The notes beneath the pieces were generated by a model. The model was not told the DNA's origin. It ran no database searches and saw only the letters and a list, made by a program, of their open reading frames with translations. A stretch of DNA of 64,000 nucleotides from an uncultured Sunxiuqinia sp. (GTDB lineage Bacteria > Bacteroidota > Bacteroidia > Bacteroidales > Prolixibacteraceae). The position numbers and the translations under genes are program-made. This document shows positions 1 to 9,079 of the stretch, piece after piece (position 1 is the stretch's first letter; every line of letters begins with the position of its first letter). The stretch is from positions 62,001-126,000 of the forward strand of contig NZ_CANLZV010000001.1 in NCBI RefSeq assembly GCF_947495665.1, given 5' to 3'.

Positions 1-4
1 GGTA

Positions 5-658
5 GTGGATAAACAATTTATGGAGATTTTGGCGAAAATCAGAGGCCTGAAGAACGGTGCAACTGTGGTCCAGATGAAGCGCATGGGCTTGCAGTATCGA
101 ATAAACTGGGGTGCCTCTGTGATTTCGTTGCGCGAACTTGCCAAAAACTATGAGAAGAACCACTTGCTGGCACTGAAACTTTGGAACAAACAGTGGCGTG
201 AGAGTATGATTTTGGCAACGCTCCTGGACGAACCGGAAAAAGTGACAGAGGAACAGCTCGATTTTTGGACCAAAGGTTTTGTGACAACGGAAATAGCCGA
301 ACAGGCAGTTGCCAACCTTTTTGTGTATTCCAAGTTCGCCTACATTAAGGCGTTGGAATGGTGTCGTGGAAAAAAGCACTTGGTTCGCTATACCGGCTTA
401 CAGCTGATGGGGCGCCTGGCAATGGTGGATAAGCAGGCTATTGATGAAATGTTTGAGCCTTTCTTTGAGGTGATTCAGCCTTTGATTAAGGATCCGGAAC
501 TGGGACAGGTATTCTACCGGAGCATGACGCTTTTGATTAACCGAAGCGATAAGCTGAGTGATGCGTGCCGTTCTTTTCTGGAGCAAGCCCGGGAAGCTGA
601 AGAGGAGCAGGCACGTAAAATGGCTGCCTTGTTGTTGGAAGATATTGCCGAGCTGTAG
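5..658 (+). CDS. AlkD-like DNA alkylation repair / HEAT-repeat protein
   Basis: About 217 residues, mostly helical, with the pattern of the DNA alkylation repair (AlkD-like HEAT) superfamily: repeated amphipathic helices and a WRESMILATLL segment near residues 64-74, similar to the helix-2 region of AlkD-like proteins. Such proteins bind DNA and some excise 3-methyl- or 7-methyl-purines as glycosylases. I cannot confirm the catalytic Trp/Asp/Arg set by eye, so activity is uncertain. The reading frame opens with GTG at 5 and has an ATG at 20. It may continue upstream of the window, so the 5' end is not fixed. It ends 96 bases before a gene with its own control region. Confidence 0.62.
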   Translation: MDKQFMEILAKIRGLKNGATVVQMKRMGLQYRINWGASVISLRELAKNYEKNHLLALKLWNKQWRESMILATLLDEPEKVTEEQLDFWTKGFVTTEIAEQAVANLFVYSKFAYIKALEWCRGKKHLVRYTGLQLMGRLAMVDKQAIDEMFEPFFEVIQPLIKDPELGQVFYRSMTLLINRSDKLSDACRSFLEQAREAEEEQARKMAALLLEDIAEL

Positions 659-673
659 TTTTTTAGTCGTATC

Positions 674-691
674 CCAATTTGTACAAATTGG
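674..691. repeat. perfect 18-bp palindrome in the promoter region of the Bax-inhibitor-like gene
   Basis: Positions 674-691 read CCAATTTGTACAAATTGG, identical on both strands with no spacer. A related half-site (AAATTTGGTAC) lies at 703-713. The palindrome contains a TTTG (678-681) that could act as the -33 element of a Bacteroidota promoter, with TA-AAA-TTTG at 701-709 as an imperfect -7 element 19 bases further on. A dimeric regulator bound here could compete with RNA polymerase. This role is inferred from position and symmetry only. Confidence 0.5.
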
Positions 692-754
692 CAGCATACA
701 TAAAATTTGGTACAGTTTTTATAGTAAGTGAGGAAACAATTTAAATAACGAATT

Positions 755-1528
755 ATGAATTTGACAAAATCATCGAACCCTGCATTGTCGAACTCGGTGT
801 TTAGCAAGGTGCAAACCGGCGTTCAGACGGATGTGATGACAGTTGAGGGAACCGTAAATAAGACGGGCTTGATGTTCTTAATATTGGCCTTTGCTGCCAC
901 GTTTACCTGGCGGAAGTTTTTTGGAGCTTTGGAATACGGATCGGCAGAAGGTGCCTTCTCGGTTGTTTCTCCCTGGTTGATTGGTGGAGGTATTGGTGGA
1001 TTTATTGTGGCTTTGATAACCGTTTTTAGTCCCCGTTATTCCAATATTACAGCTCCCATTTATGCTGTTTTTGAAGGACTTTTTCTGGGCGGACTGTCTG
1101 CCTTTTTTGAAATGCAATTTCCGGGAATGGTGATGCGCGCTGTGGCATTGACCTTCGGTGTGTTTTTCATTATGCTCTTTTTATTTCGCTCAGGTAAAAT
1201 CCGCGCTACCGGGAAGTTCCGAATGGCCATTGTTGGAGCAACAGGCGGTATTGCTTTAATTTATTTCATCAGTTTTATTGCTGGCTTGTTTGGCGCAAAC
1301 ATTGGCTTTCTACACGGGAACAGCATGTTTAGCATCGGGTTTAGCCTGGTTGTGGTCGGTATTGCTGCATTGAACCTGATTCTGGATTTTGATTTTATTC
1401 AGCGAGGTGCCGACGCACAGGCTCCCAAAATTATGGAGTGGTATGGTGCTTTTGGACTCATGGTAACCCTGGTGTGGTTGTACATCGAAATTTTGAGGTT
1501 GCTATCCAAATTGGCAAGTCGCGATTAA
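755..1528 (+). CDS. Bax inhibitor-1/YccA-family membrane protein
   Basis: A 257-residue polytopic membrane protein with about seven hydrophobic segments after a polar N-terminus of about 35 residues. The segment PIYAVFEGLFLGGLSAFFE near residues 108-126 and the late LDFDFIQRGADAQAPKIMEWYGAFG block near 210-234 are typical of bacterial Bax inhibitor-1 (UPF0005/YccA) proteins, in the subgroup with a long N-terminal tail. Family members are inner-membrane proteins linked to calcium leak or membrane protein quality control; the role here is unknown. The ATG at 755 follows a possible operator (674-691), and the gene is monocistronic, ending in a strong terminator at 1550. Confidence 0.85.
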   Translation: MNLTKSSNPALSNSVFSKVQTGVQTDVMTVEGTVNKTGLMFLILAFAATFTWRKFFGALEYGSAEGAFSVVSPWLIGGGIGGFIVALITVFSPRYSNITAPIYAVFEGLFLGGLSAFFEMQFPGMVMRAVALTFGVFFIMLFLFRSGKIRATGKFRMAIVGATGGIALIYFISFIAGLFGANIGFLHGNSMFSIGFSLVVVGIAALNLILDFDFIQRGADAQAPKIMEWYGAFGLMVTLVWLYIEILRLLSKLASRD

Positions 1529-1549
1529 ACAGAAAAAAATATCAACAGG

Positions 1550-1572
1550 CAGGGACTTCGGTCCCTGTTTTT
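1550..1572 (+). terminator. rho-independent terminator with UUCG tetraloop
   Basis: The stem CAGGGAC (1550-1556) pairs with GTCCCTG (1561-1567) across a TTCG loop and is followed by TTTTT (1568-1572). It lies 22 bases after the stop of the Bax-inhibitor-like gene. Confidence 0.9.
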
Positions 1573-1628
1573 ATTTTCTTTTGATAAGTATTATTTTCGG
1601 TGCTCTTAAAAAATCAAGATAAAGGTAA

Positions 1629-2795
1629 ATGCAGTTAGTAAAGGTAGAGGACAAAAGGCAGGTTGATGCTTTTCATCAACTTCCATACATAATTTACAAG
1701 GACGACAAAAATTGGGTTCCACCATTACGCATGATGGTGGAAGATGTGTTTAATCTTAAAAAGAACAACGCGCTAAAAAAAGGGAATGCCTGCAGATGGG
1801 TTTTGTATAAAAACGATGAGTTGGTTGGGCGTATTGCTGCTTTTCATACTTCTGGCTATGCTGGTCAGTTCGACCAATTGACCGGGGGCGTTGGCTTTTT
1901 TGAGAGCATTGATGATCAGGAAGTCGCAAATACCTTGTTTGATACTGCCAAGGCATGGCTTGAAAGCGAAGGGATGGAGGCCATGGATGGTCCGATTAAT
2001 TTGGGAGAAAACTTTTTCAACTGGGGCTTGCTGGTCGATGGGTTTATGCAGCAAAGTTATGGCATGAACTATCATCCGCGTTATTACCAGCAGTTGTGGG
2101 AAAATTATGGTTTTCAAACCTATTACCAGCAATTCAGCTATCATTTGAACATTACCAGCCCTGATCTGCCAGAGCGTTTTTGGAAAATCGCTGCCTGGAT
2201 GTCTAAAAAGCCGGGCTACAAGTTTGAGCACTTCCGGTTTAAAAAGCGTGAAAAGTACATCACCGACTTCATCGAGATTTATGATAAGGCCTGGAATAAG
2301 CATGATAACTACAAGCAGATTGACCGGCAGGACTTGCGCGACATGATTAGTCAGTCGAAATTGATACTTGAAGAAGAATTTATCTGGTTTGTGTATCGCG
2401 ATGGTAAGCCAATTGCTTTTTTTATGATGATTCCCGACGTTAATCAGTTGGTTAAGTATTTCCCGAGCGGAAAAATGAATTTGTTAAAATTGCTTCGGAT
2501 GCTCTATTTGAAACGGAAAAAGGTAATTAACCGTTGCCGCGTGCTGGTGATGGGGGTTGTGCCGGAGTTTCAAAAATCAGGCATTGAATCGGCCATTTTT
2601 TACCAGCTTCGTCAGGTATTGCTAAAAAAAGACTGGTATGACGAAATGGAACTGAGTTGGGTGGGGGACTTCAACCCTAAAATGATTTCTATTTTCGAGG
2701 CCGTTGGTGGGAAAAAAATGAAGACGCATCTCACACTACGCTATTTATTTGACAGGGAGAAAGAGTTTAAGCGTTCATCAATCATTGTGGACTAA
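1629..2795 (+). CDS. GNAT-like acyltransferase-fold protein (YghO-like), copy 1
   Basis: 388 residues, starting at the ATG at 1629. The protein resembles the conserved YghO-like family often annotated as GNAT-superfamily proteins. The clearest block is AMDGPINLGENFFNWGLLVDG near residues 117-137, then a C-terminal GNAT-like part with VMGVVPEFQKSGIESAIF (around 312-329) and ELSWVGDFNPKMISIFEAVGGK (around 340-361). The substrate is unknown. The next gene encodes a paralogue with the same length and the same blocks, so the pair arose by tandem duplication. The intergenic gap is 62 bases, which fits co-transcription. Confidence 0.7.
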   Translation: MQLVKVEDKRQVDAFHQLPYIIYKDDKNWVPPLRMMVEDVFNLKKNNALKKGNACRWVLYKNDELVGRIAAFHTSGYAGQFDQLTGGVGFFESIDDQEVANTLFDTAKAWLESEGMEAMDGPINLGENFFNWGLLVDGFMQQSYGMNYHPRYYQQLWENYGFQTYYQQFSYHLNITSPDLPERFWKIAAWMSKKPGYKFEHFRFKKREKYITDFIEIYDKAWNKHDNYKQIDRQDLRDMISQSKLILEEEFIWFVYRDGKPIAFFMMIPDVNQLVKYFPSGKMNLLKLLRMLYLKRKKVINRCRVLVMGVVPEFQKSGIESAIFYQLRQVLLKKDWYDEMELSWVGDFNPKMISIFEAVGGKKMKTHLTLRYLFDREKEFKRSSIIVD

Positions 2796-2857
2796 CGAAA
2801 TTTAGTATCTGAGATTTATTTTTATTGTATCTTGTCACCAAAACTAGGAACCAAAAC

Positions 2858-4033
2858 ATGCAATTATACACAGTTAATAGTTCAGCAACTAAAAAGCAGT
2901 TTCACCAGCTGCCACACCTTATTTATAAAAACGATCCGAACTGGGCTGCCCCTATTCAGGGAATGGTGGAAAATACGTTCAACCCGGAAAAGAATCCTTC
3001 GTTTAAAAACGGAGAAGCCGAACGATGGGTGATTGTCAATGAAGCCGGAACACCTCTTGGCCGAATCGCGGCTTTCATTAATTACGATAAAGCCAAAACC
3101 TTTGAACAGCCTACGGGGGGGTGTGGTTTTTTTGAGTGTGTTGACGACCAGGAAGTCGCCGGTTTGTTGTTTGATACGGCTCGCGACTGGCTGAAGGAGA
3201 GAGGTATGGAAGCCATGGATGGCCCCGTTAATTTTGGTGAGAACTACATGAACTGGGGCTTGCTGGTTGACGGATTTATGCCTCAAGGCTATGGTATGCC
3301 ATACAATGCCAATTACTACCAGAAGTTGTTCGAGAACTACGGATTCAAGCTCTACTTTAAGCAGTTCAGCTATCACTTGGATTATTCTGTTCCTTTTCCA
3401 GAGCGCTTTTGGAAAATTGCTGGCTGGGTAGCGCAAAAGCCGGGCTACAATTTTAAGCATTTCGACTACAACAATGCCGAGAAGTTCATTCAGGATTTTT
3501 GTTATATCTATGATGAAGCCTGGCGTTTTCATGAGCATTTCAATCCGCTGGATCCGCAGGATTTACGCGATTTTATTCAGGATTCGAAAGCGGTACTTGA
3601 CCCCGAAATGATTTGGTTTGCTTACCATGACGATGAGCCCATCGCCTTGTTTGTGATGGTGCCTGACATTAATCAGATTCTGCAAAAACTAAACGGGAAG
3701 CTGAATTTCATCAACATGTTGAAGTTCTTGTATTACAAGAAGAAAAAAGTAATTACACGTACCCGGATTCTCATCATGGGGGTTACGCCCAAGTACCAGC
3801 GCTCAGGAATTGAGTCGGCTATTTTCTGGCATCAGGATAAACTGATGAAAAATAAGCCGCAGTACACCGAAGTCGAGCTTTCATGGGCGGGCGACTTCAA
3901 TCCAAAGATTGTTTCCCTGTATGAGTCTGTGGGTGGTAAGCACGTAAAAACGCACCATACCATGCGTTATTTGTTCGACAGGAATAAACCTTTTGAACGG
4001 GCTCCTATTATAGGAGCTGAAAAAGAGCAATAA
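2858..4033 (+). CDS. GNAT-like acyltransferase-fold protein (YghO-like), copy 2
   Basis: 391 residues from the ATG at 2858. An in-frame TTG at 2825 would add 11 residues, but aligning MQLYTVNSSATKKQFHQLPH with MQLVKVEDKRQVDAFHQLPY of the upstream paralogue supports 2858. It carries the same blocks as copy 1: MDGPVNFGENYMNWGLLVDG, then IMGVTPKYQRSGIESAIFW and ELSWAGDFNPKIVSLYESVG. Similarity is spread along the full length, so both copies look intact and constrained. A new promoter for rpmE2 follows within 15 bases of its stop, so the two copies probably form their own transcription unit. Confidence 0.7.
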   Translation: MQLYTVNSSATKKQFHQLPHLIYKNDPNWAAPIQGMVENTFNPEKNPSFKNGEAERWVIVNEAGTPLGRIAAFINYDKAKTFEQPTGGCGFFECVDDQEVAGLLFDTARDWLKERGMEAMDGPVNFGENYMNWGLLVDGFMPQGYGMPYNANYYQKLFENYGFKLYFKQFSYHLDYSVPFPERFWKIAGWVAQKPGYNFKHFDYNNAEKFIQDFCYIYDEAWRFHEHFNPLDPQDLRDFIQDSKAVLDPEMIWFAYHDDEPIALFVMVPDINQILQKLNGKLNFINMLKFLYYKKKKVITRTRILIMGVTPKYQRSGIESAIFWHQDKLMKNKPQYTEVELSWAGDFNPKIVSLYESVGGKHVKTHHTMRYLFDRNKPFERAPIIGAEKEQ

Positions 4034-4046
4034 AAAGAGAAATTTC

Positions 4047-4077
4047 TTTGGAAAATAAGAAACAGTACTTATCTTTG
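4047..4077 (+). promoter_or_regulatory. Bacteroidota-type promoter for rpmE2
   Basis: TTTG at 4047-4050 (-33 element) is followed after 19 bases by TATCTTTG at 4070-4077, an exact match to the TAnnTTTG -7 consensus. The rpmE2 start codon at 4115 is 38 bases downstream. Confidence 0.7.
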
Positions 4078-4114
4078 CAACCCGATTGAAATAATGTTGA
4101 AAAAAGAATCAGCA

Positions 4115-4378
4115 ATGAAAAAAGAAATACATCCGGAAAATTATCGCATAGTTGCGTTTAAAGATATGTCAAATGGCCAGGTTTATTTGACTAAATCAAC
4201 CGTTAACACAAAAGAAACAGAAGTGGTTGACGGCGTTGAGTATCCATTGGTAAAAGTGGAGATCTCAAGTAGTTCCCATCCATTTTACACGGGTAAAATG
4301 AAGCTGGTTGATACCGCAGGGCGTGTTGACAAATTCATGAACCGGTATAAAAAACACATGGATAATAAAAAGAAATAA
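4115..4378 (+). CDS. rpmE2: 50S ribosomal protein L31, type B
   Basis: 87 residues from the ATG at 4115; an in-frame upstream ATG at 4094 would add seven residues that do not fit the family. The opening [20 protein letters not shown] and the block [14 protein letters not shown] are characteristic of type B L31. The zinc-binding Cys pair of type A L31 is absent, so this is the zinc-independent form. L31 sits in the central protuberance of the large subunit and bridges to the small subunit. It has its own promoter (4047-4077) and a perfect terminator (4400-4429), which indicates a single-gene unit. Confidence 0.95.
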   Translation: MKKEIHPENYRIVAFKDMSNGQVYLTKSTVNTKETEVVDGVEYPLVKVEISSSSHPFYTGKMKLVDTAGRVDKFMNRYKKHMDNKKK

Positions 4379-4399
4379 TTGAAGAATTATTCGATATAC

Positions 4400-4429
4400 A
4401 AGCTTCGCTTTTTGCGAAGCTTTTTTTTT
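4400..4429 (+). terminator. rho-independent terminator after rpmE2
   Basis: AAGCTTCGC (4400-4408) pairs perfectly with GCGAAGCTT (4414-4422) across a five-T loop, and the T run extends to 4429. The 3' arm and loop also supply the -33 element of the next promoter. Confidence 0.93.
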
Positions 4430-4441
4430 GCCTTATTTTTG
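4411..4441 (+). promoter_or_regulatory. promoter of the GlmU-like gene, overlapping the terminator
   Basis: TTTG at 4411-4414 lies in the loop and 3' arm of the rpmE2 terminator. After 19 bases comes TATTTTTG at 4434-4441, matching TAnnTTTG. The start codon at 4455 is 13 bases downstream, which would give a very short leader. Confidence 0.6.
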
Positions 4442-4454
4442 CAAAAACCTCAAG

Positions 4455-5639
4455 ATGAATATCATTTTATATGACGGGCAGGCACGCCAAGACCTTCTGC
4501 CGCTTTGCTTTACGCGCCCTGTTTCAGAACTTCGAACTGGAATTTTGACGATTCGGGAAAAGTGGGAACAGCGCCTGGCAGGCACCTATTCGTGGAAAAC
4601 CGAAGCATATTTACAGACCAAATTTCCGATGCGTTTGGCCTCGGATAATTGGCTTATCATGGGCAATGTATGTCCCACCAAGCGTTTAATTGAGCAAGTG
4701 CGTCTGCTGAATAACGGTTGCGGAATTTCTTACCAGGGGTATCCGGTGGCTGCACGATTGGATGAGACTTTGCTCGCTGCCTATCTGGCCAATGAAGCCA
4801 ATGTTCAATGGACTGAATATTCGGAACCGTTGGAGCTTGTTCAATATTCATGGGATTTAATACGGATTAATGCGAGTCAGTTGCAGCAGGATTTTGATTT
4901 GCTGACAGCTAACCGCGAGTCGGAACCAATTAGTCTGACCAATCAGCTGATTCATCCGGAGAATATTTTTGCCGAGCCTGGCGTGAAAATGGAATTTGCT
5001 ACGATCAACGCCACTGATGGCCCGGTTTTTTTGGGGCGCGATGCCGAAGTGATGGAAGGTAGTTTGATTCGTGGTCCTTTTGCTTTGGGAAGTCAGGCTA
5101 CCGTGAATATGGGAAGCAAAATTTACGGCGCAACTACGATTGGACCAAATTGTAAAGTAGGAGGTGAAATTAGTCAGTCGATTTTAATGGGATTTTCCAA
5201 TAAAGGACATGACGGATTTTTGGGCCATTCCGTTTTGGGTGAGTGGTGTAACCTGGGGGCTGGAACCAATGTTTCCAACTTGAAAAATAGCTACGAACAA
5301 ATAAGAATTTGGAACTATCGCTCTCAGCGGTTTATGAAAACAGGTTTGCAGTTTGGCGGGGTGATTATGGGAGATCATTCCAAAGCCGGCATTAATGCCA
5401 TGTTCAATACTGGAACCGTGGTTGGCGTAGGCTGCAATATTCATGGCTCAGGTTTTCCCCGGCAGTTTGTCCCTTCTTTTGCTGATGGTGGACCGGGAGG
5501 GTTTAAACTTCATCCGCTAAAAACCGTTTTCAATACTGCAGGGCGGGTAATGGAGCGCCGCAATAAAACACTGACACGGGTAGATGAGGAAATTCTAAGC
5601 CATGTTTTTGAGGAAACAGCTCCATTTCGTCGTTTTTAA
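4455..5639 (+). CDS. GlmU-like sugar-nucleotidyltransferase/acetyltransferase (alternative Bacteroidota form)
   Basis: 394 residues from the ATG at 4455. Nine extra residues from an earlier in-frame start at 4428 are unlikely because they fall inside the promoter. The start MNIILYDGQARQDLLPLCFT and FTRPVSELRTGILTIREKWE are hallmarks of the alternative GlmU-like family of Bacteroidota. The C-terminal half (roughly 190-330) is a left-handed beta-helix with hexapeptide repeats such as IRGPFALGSQATV and GAGTNVSNLKNSY. The family is thought to make UDP-GlcNAc (acetylation of glucosamine-1-P and uridylylation) for peptidoglycan and LPS. The N-terminal nucleotidyl domain is shorter and different from that of E. 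coli GlmU, so the exact reaction is inferred. Confidence 0.85.
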   Translation: MNIILYDGQARQDLLPLCFTRPVSELRTGILTIREKWEQRLAGTYSWKTEAYLQTKFPMRLASDNWLIMGNVCPTKRLIEQVRLLNNGCGISYQGYPVAARLDETLLAAYLANEANVQWTEYSEPLELVQYSWDLIRINASQLQQDFDLLTANRESEPISLTNQLIHPENIFAEPGVKMEFATINATDGPVFLGRDAEVMEGSLIRGPFALGSQATVNMGSKIYGATTIGPNCKVGGEISQSILMGFSNKGHDGFLGHSVLGEWCNLGAGTNVSNLKNSYEQIRIWNYRSQRFMKTGLQFGGVIMGDHSKAGINAMFNTGTVVGVGCNIHGSGFPRQFVPSFADGGPGGFKLHPLKTVFNTAGRVMERRNKTLTRVDEEILSHVFEETAPFRRF

Positions 5640-5740
5640 GAAAGCCAAGTTTTCTTGGCATGGCTATTGACTTACAACAGACCATATTTATGGAGGGTGG
5701 CATTGCGCCAGATTGACACAACGATACAGAAAGAGATACA

Positions 5741-8170
5741 ATGGGAAAAAATAGAGGACAATCATTTGGAAATATGCTTTTTACAGGAATGGGAGATGAT
5801 GATGCAGAAATTATTCCGATCATCGCAGATGGATCAGAAGAAGAACTGAAGAACTTTCAGGCTCCCGAAATACTGCCAATTTTACCGCTTCGGAACACGG
5901 TTTTGTTTCCCGGTGTGGTGATTCCGATTACGGTCGGAAGGCAAAAATCATTGAAATTAATACAAGATGTTTTTCGGGGCGATAAATTATTGGGAACTGT
6001 TACGCAGATTGACGGAAGCATTGATGATCCTGATCAAAAGGATTTATACCAGGTTGGAACGGTTGCCCAGATTCTGAAAATTCTGGAAATGCCGGATGGC
6101 TCAACTTCTGTTATCATTCAAGGAAAACGTCGTTTTGAAGTGGCCAACTATTTGGAAGAATTTCCATACTTCCGGGCTCAGGTTACTTTGTTGGATGAAA
6201 TACTTCCCAAAGAGAATAATGTTGAATTCAATGCGGTTGTTAGCTCGTTGAAAGACTTGTCCATCAAGGTGGCACAGTACTCAAGTAATGTTCCGCCGGA
6301 AGCTACTTTTGCTGTAAAAAATATTGAAAACTCCACATTTCTGATCAATTTTATTTGTTCGAACACTGACTTAAGTGTAGACGAAAAACAGAATCTACTG
6401 GAGATTGCCGACGTTCGCGAACGCGGAATTCAGGCCATTTCCTACTTGGTGAAAGAAGTTCAGATGCTGGAGTTGAAGCATGATATTCAATCCAAAGTAA
6501 AGACGGACCTAGATCAGCAGCAGCGTGAGTTTTTGCTGAATCAGCAAATGAAAACCATTCAGGATGAATTGGGTGGTAATCCGATTGAGCAGGAAGTAAA
6601 CGAGATGAAAGAGGCGGCCAAGAACAAAAAATGGAGCGAAGAAGTCGCGAAGTTTTTTGACAAGGAGGTGAACAAACTTCATCGTTTAAATCCGGCAGCA
6701 GGCGAATATTCGGTTCAGTTTTCATACTGCCAGACCCTGCTTGATTTGCCTTGGAATGAATATACCGAAGATAATTTTGATCTGAAGCATGCCGAAGAAG
6801 TGCTGAATGAAGATCACTACGGGTTGGAGAAGGTGAAGGAACGAATACTTGAGCACTTGGCTGTGCTGAAGCTGAAGAAGGATATGAAAGCGCCGATTTT
6901 GTGTTTGTACGGTCCTCCCGGGGTTGGAAAAACATCTTTGGGAAAATCAATCGCGCGTGCGTTGAATCGTCAATACATCCGAATGAGTTTGGGGGGATTG
7001 CACGATGAAGCTGAAATCCGTGGACACCGGAAAACATATATTGGTGCCATGCCCGGACGCATTCTTCAGAACATTAAGAAAGCAAAAACATCGAACCCGG
7101 TTTTTATTTTGGATGAGCTGGATAAGGTTTCCAGCGATTTTCACGGAGATCCCGCATCGGCCTTGCTGGAAGTGCTCGATCCGGAGCAAAACAGCGAGTT
7201 TCATGACAACTATGTGGAACTGGATTACGACTTGTCGAATGTCATGTTTGTTGCCACGGCCAATACGTTGAGCACAATTGCTGCCCCGCTGCGCGACCGC
7301 CTGGAGCTGATTGATGTGAATGGCTACATTGTAGAAGAAAAAATAGAGATTGCTAAAAGACACTTGATTCCGAAACAACTGGAAAATCATGGGGTGAAGA
7401 AAAGCCAGGTGAGTTTTTCAAAAGAGGTATTGGAATACATTGTTGAAAATTATACACGCGAATCGGGAGTTCGTGAGCTGGATAAAAAGCTGGCCAAAGT
7501 GGTGCGACGCATTGCCAAGAAAATCGCTTTTGAAGAGCCTTTTAACAAGAAGCTGACTAAAGATGATGTTCGGGAGTATCTGGGCGTGGTGGAATACACC
7601 CGCGAAAGCTACCAGGGGAATGAAATTCCGGGGGTAGTGACCGGACTGGCTTGGACGGCACACGGCGGCGAAATTTTATTTGTTGAATCGAGCCTGAGCA
7701 CCGGCAAAGGTGGCTTGACACTAACCGGAAACCTGGGAGAGGTGATGAAGGAATCAGCGATGCTGGCTTTGGAATACCTGAAATCGCACCGGAAGGAGTT
7801 GGGGCTTGATCAAAAATTATTTGACGAAAATAACTTCCATATCCACGTTCCTGAAGGAGCGATTCCGAAAGATGGCCCTTCGGCAGGAGTGACCATGGTT
7901 ACCTCGCTGGCATCAAGCCTTACGAAACGAAAAGTACGCAAGAATGTGGCCATGACCGGGGAGATTACCTTGCGGGGAAAAGTGCTTCCGGTAGGTGGAA
8001 TTAAAGAGAAAATACTGGCCGCTAAGCGTGCCGGAATAAAAGAGATTTTATTGTCAGCAGATAATCAAAAGGACCTGGAAGAAATCAAGGACGTTTACCT
8101 GAAAGGCTTGAAGTTTCATTTTGTGAAAACCATTCAGGATGTACTTGACTTTGCTTTGCTGAAAAGTTAA
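5741..8170 (+). CDS. lon: ATP-dependent Lon protease
   Basis: 809 residues, the usual length for Lon. Order: N-terminal substrate-binding LON domain (about 45-240, starting [19 protein letters not shown]), coiled-coil linker, AAA+ module with Walker [10 protein letters not shown] near residue 391, then the C-terminal serine-lysine protease. The catalytic Ser714 lies in [11 protein letters not shown] and the partner Lys is about residue 757 in [11 protein letters not shown]. Lon degrades misfolded and short-lived regulatory proteins in the cytoplasm. The start at 5741 gives the polar N-terminal tail seen in Bacteroidota Lon; an internal ATG at 5774 is an alternative. It has a terminator of its own and no partner genes. 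Confidence 0.97.
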   Translation: MGKNRGQSFGNMLFTGMGDDDAEIIPIIADGSEEELKNFQAPEILPILPLRNTVLFPGVVIPITVGRQKSLKLIQDVFRGDKLLGTVTQIDGSIDDPDQKDLYQVGTVAQILKILEMPDGSTSVIIQGKRRFEVANYLEEFPYFRAQVTLLDEILPKENNVEFNAVVSSLKDLSIKVAQYSSNVPPEATFAVKNIENSTFLINFICSNTDLSVDEKQNLLEIADVRERGIQAISYLVKEVQMLELKHDIQSKVKTDLDQQQREFLLNQQMKTIQDELGGNPIEQEVNEMKEAAKNKKWSEEVAKFFDKEVNKLHRLNPAAGEYSVQFSYCQTLLDLPWNEYTEDNFDLKHAEEVLNEDHYGLEKVKERILEHLAVLKLKKDMKAPILCLYGPPGVGKTSLGKSIARALNRQYIRMSLGGLHDEAEIRGHRKTYIGAMPGRILQNIKKAKTSNPVFILDELDKVSSDFHGDPASALLEVLDPEQNSEFHDNYVELDYDLSNVMFVATANTLSTIAAPLRDRLELIDVNGYIVEEKIEIAKRHLIPKQLENHGVKKSQVSFSKEVLEYIVENYTRESGVRELDKKLAKVVRRIAKKIAFEEPFNKKLTKDDVREYLGVVEYTRESYQGNEIPGVVTGLAWTAHGGEILFVESSLSTGKGGLTLTGNLGEVMKESAMLALEYLKSHRKELGLDQKLFDENNFHIHVPEGAIPKDGPSAGVTMVTSLASSLTKRKVRKNVAMTGEITLRGKVLPVGGIKEKILAAKRAGIKEILLSADNQKDLEEIKDVYLKGLKFHFVKTIQDVLDFALLKS

Positions 8171-8214
8171 TTAACACTTTTTGGCTCAATAGAAATCAGG
8201 ACTTTGCATTGTGG

Positions 8215-8275
8215 AAAGACAGTTGAAAACAATAGGCGCTAATAGCAGCGATTGTTTTCAGCTGTCTTTTTTTTT
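8215..8275 (+). terminator. rho-independent terminator after lon
   Basis: A 19-bp arm at 8215-8233 (AAAGACAGTTGAAAACAAT) pairs with 8251-8269 with one G-U wobble, across a 17-base loop, and is followed by a T run to 8275. It also faces the end of the convergent LytTR gene at 8315, where it may work in the other direction. Confidence 0.88.
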
Positions 8276-8314
8276 GAGAAAAATGTGGGATTCTTTAAGT
8301 GAAAAGGGCTGGAG

Positions 8315-9079
8315 CTAGCTGATCGGAAAGCAGTTCATTTTTTCGAAAAAGGAAATGGTTGACCGGTTGATAGTTTCTTCCATGACTGTATCCTGATGGG
8401 TTAGAATGCAAATTTTCTTTTTGCGGTCAATCCGGCGTAAGAACTGAAGATTGATGTAGGTGTCCCGATTTGCTTTAACAAAACTGGGGGAGTTGATGTA
8501 TTCAACAAGTCTGGTTATGGCCATGATAACCCGCTCCGTCTTTCCATTGGTTAAGGTGATGTAGTTCTTGCTTCCCTGTGATTTGATGCTCATGATTTCG
8601 TCCGGGTTAACTAAAATGACTCCGGAGTCGGTGGCTAGCTTTAGTTTTTGAATCGGCTGGTTGTTGTGGGAGGAGTTCTCCATATTACGCTCCAAAGCTT
8701 TGCGCTTAGCCCGGGTTTTGTAGCGGTTAACAACCGAGATGAGTTCTTCCGGGCCAAACGGCTTTACCAAGTAGTCAAGCGGTTTTACCTCAAGAGTTTT
8801 GAAGGCGTATTTGCTATGGGCAGTGGTGAAAACAATTTCAGTTGTTAGTTGATTGTTTTGGATGGCTTCAGCCACTTCAATGCCATTAATTTCAGGCATA
8901 TCGATATCCAGAAATACCAAATCGGGCATCTTTTTGACCAATAACTTGATGCCTAGCTTGGGATTGATCGTTCGGTCGATGACTCGAACTTCCCGAAATG
9001 CTTTTAAATAGATTTCAAGCAACGATATCGCTTCTTCGTCATCGTCAATAATGATGGCTGTAATGATTTTATTATCCAT
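8315..9079 (-). CDS. LytTR-family response regulator, second of a tandem pair
   Basis: 254 residues from the ATG at 9079; nine extra residues from an upstream start are rejected because that start lies well inside the previous gene. Receiver domain at about 1-125 with the acidic triad IIDDDEE, phospho-acceptor Asp58 (LVFLDIDMPE) and VKPFGPEE with the conserved Lys. A LytTR DNA-binding domain follows (about 150-250) with SQGSKNYITLTNGK and VKANRDTYINLQFLRRID. Start and upstream stop overlap as TAATG, so translation is probably coupled to the gene before it. No histidine kinase lies nearby; the target genes are unknown. Confidence 0.9.
   Translation of the reverse strand: MDNKIITAIIIDDDEEAISLLEIYLKAFREVRVIDRTINPKLGIKLLVKKMPDLVFLDIDMPEINGIEVAEAIQNNQLTTEIVFTTAHSKYAFKTLEVKPLDYLVKPFGPEELISVVNRYKTRAKRKALERNMENSSHNNQPIQKLKLATDSGVILVNPDEIMSIKSQGSKNYITLTNGKTERVIMAITRLVEYINSPSFVKANRDTYINLQFLRRIDRKKKICILTHQDTVMEETINRSTISFFEKMNCFPIS

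Noticed and set aside
2882-3538. 218-codon - strand frame within the second GNAT-like gene
   Set aside because: Mirror of conserved coding sequence. A similar antisense frame occurs in the first copy, as expected for paralogues.
6351-7037. 228-codon - strand frame within lon
   Set aside because: Antisense to the Lon ATPase domain, which is conserved; the amino-acid composition is not that of a globular protein.
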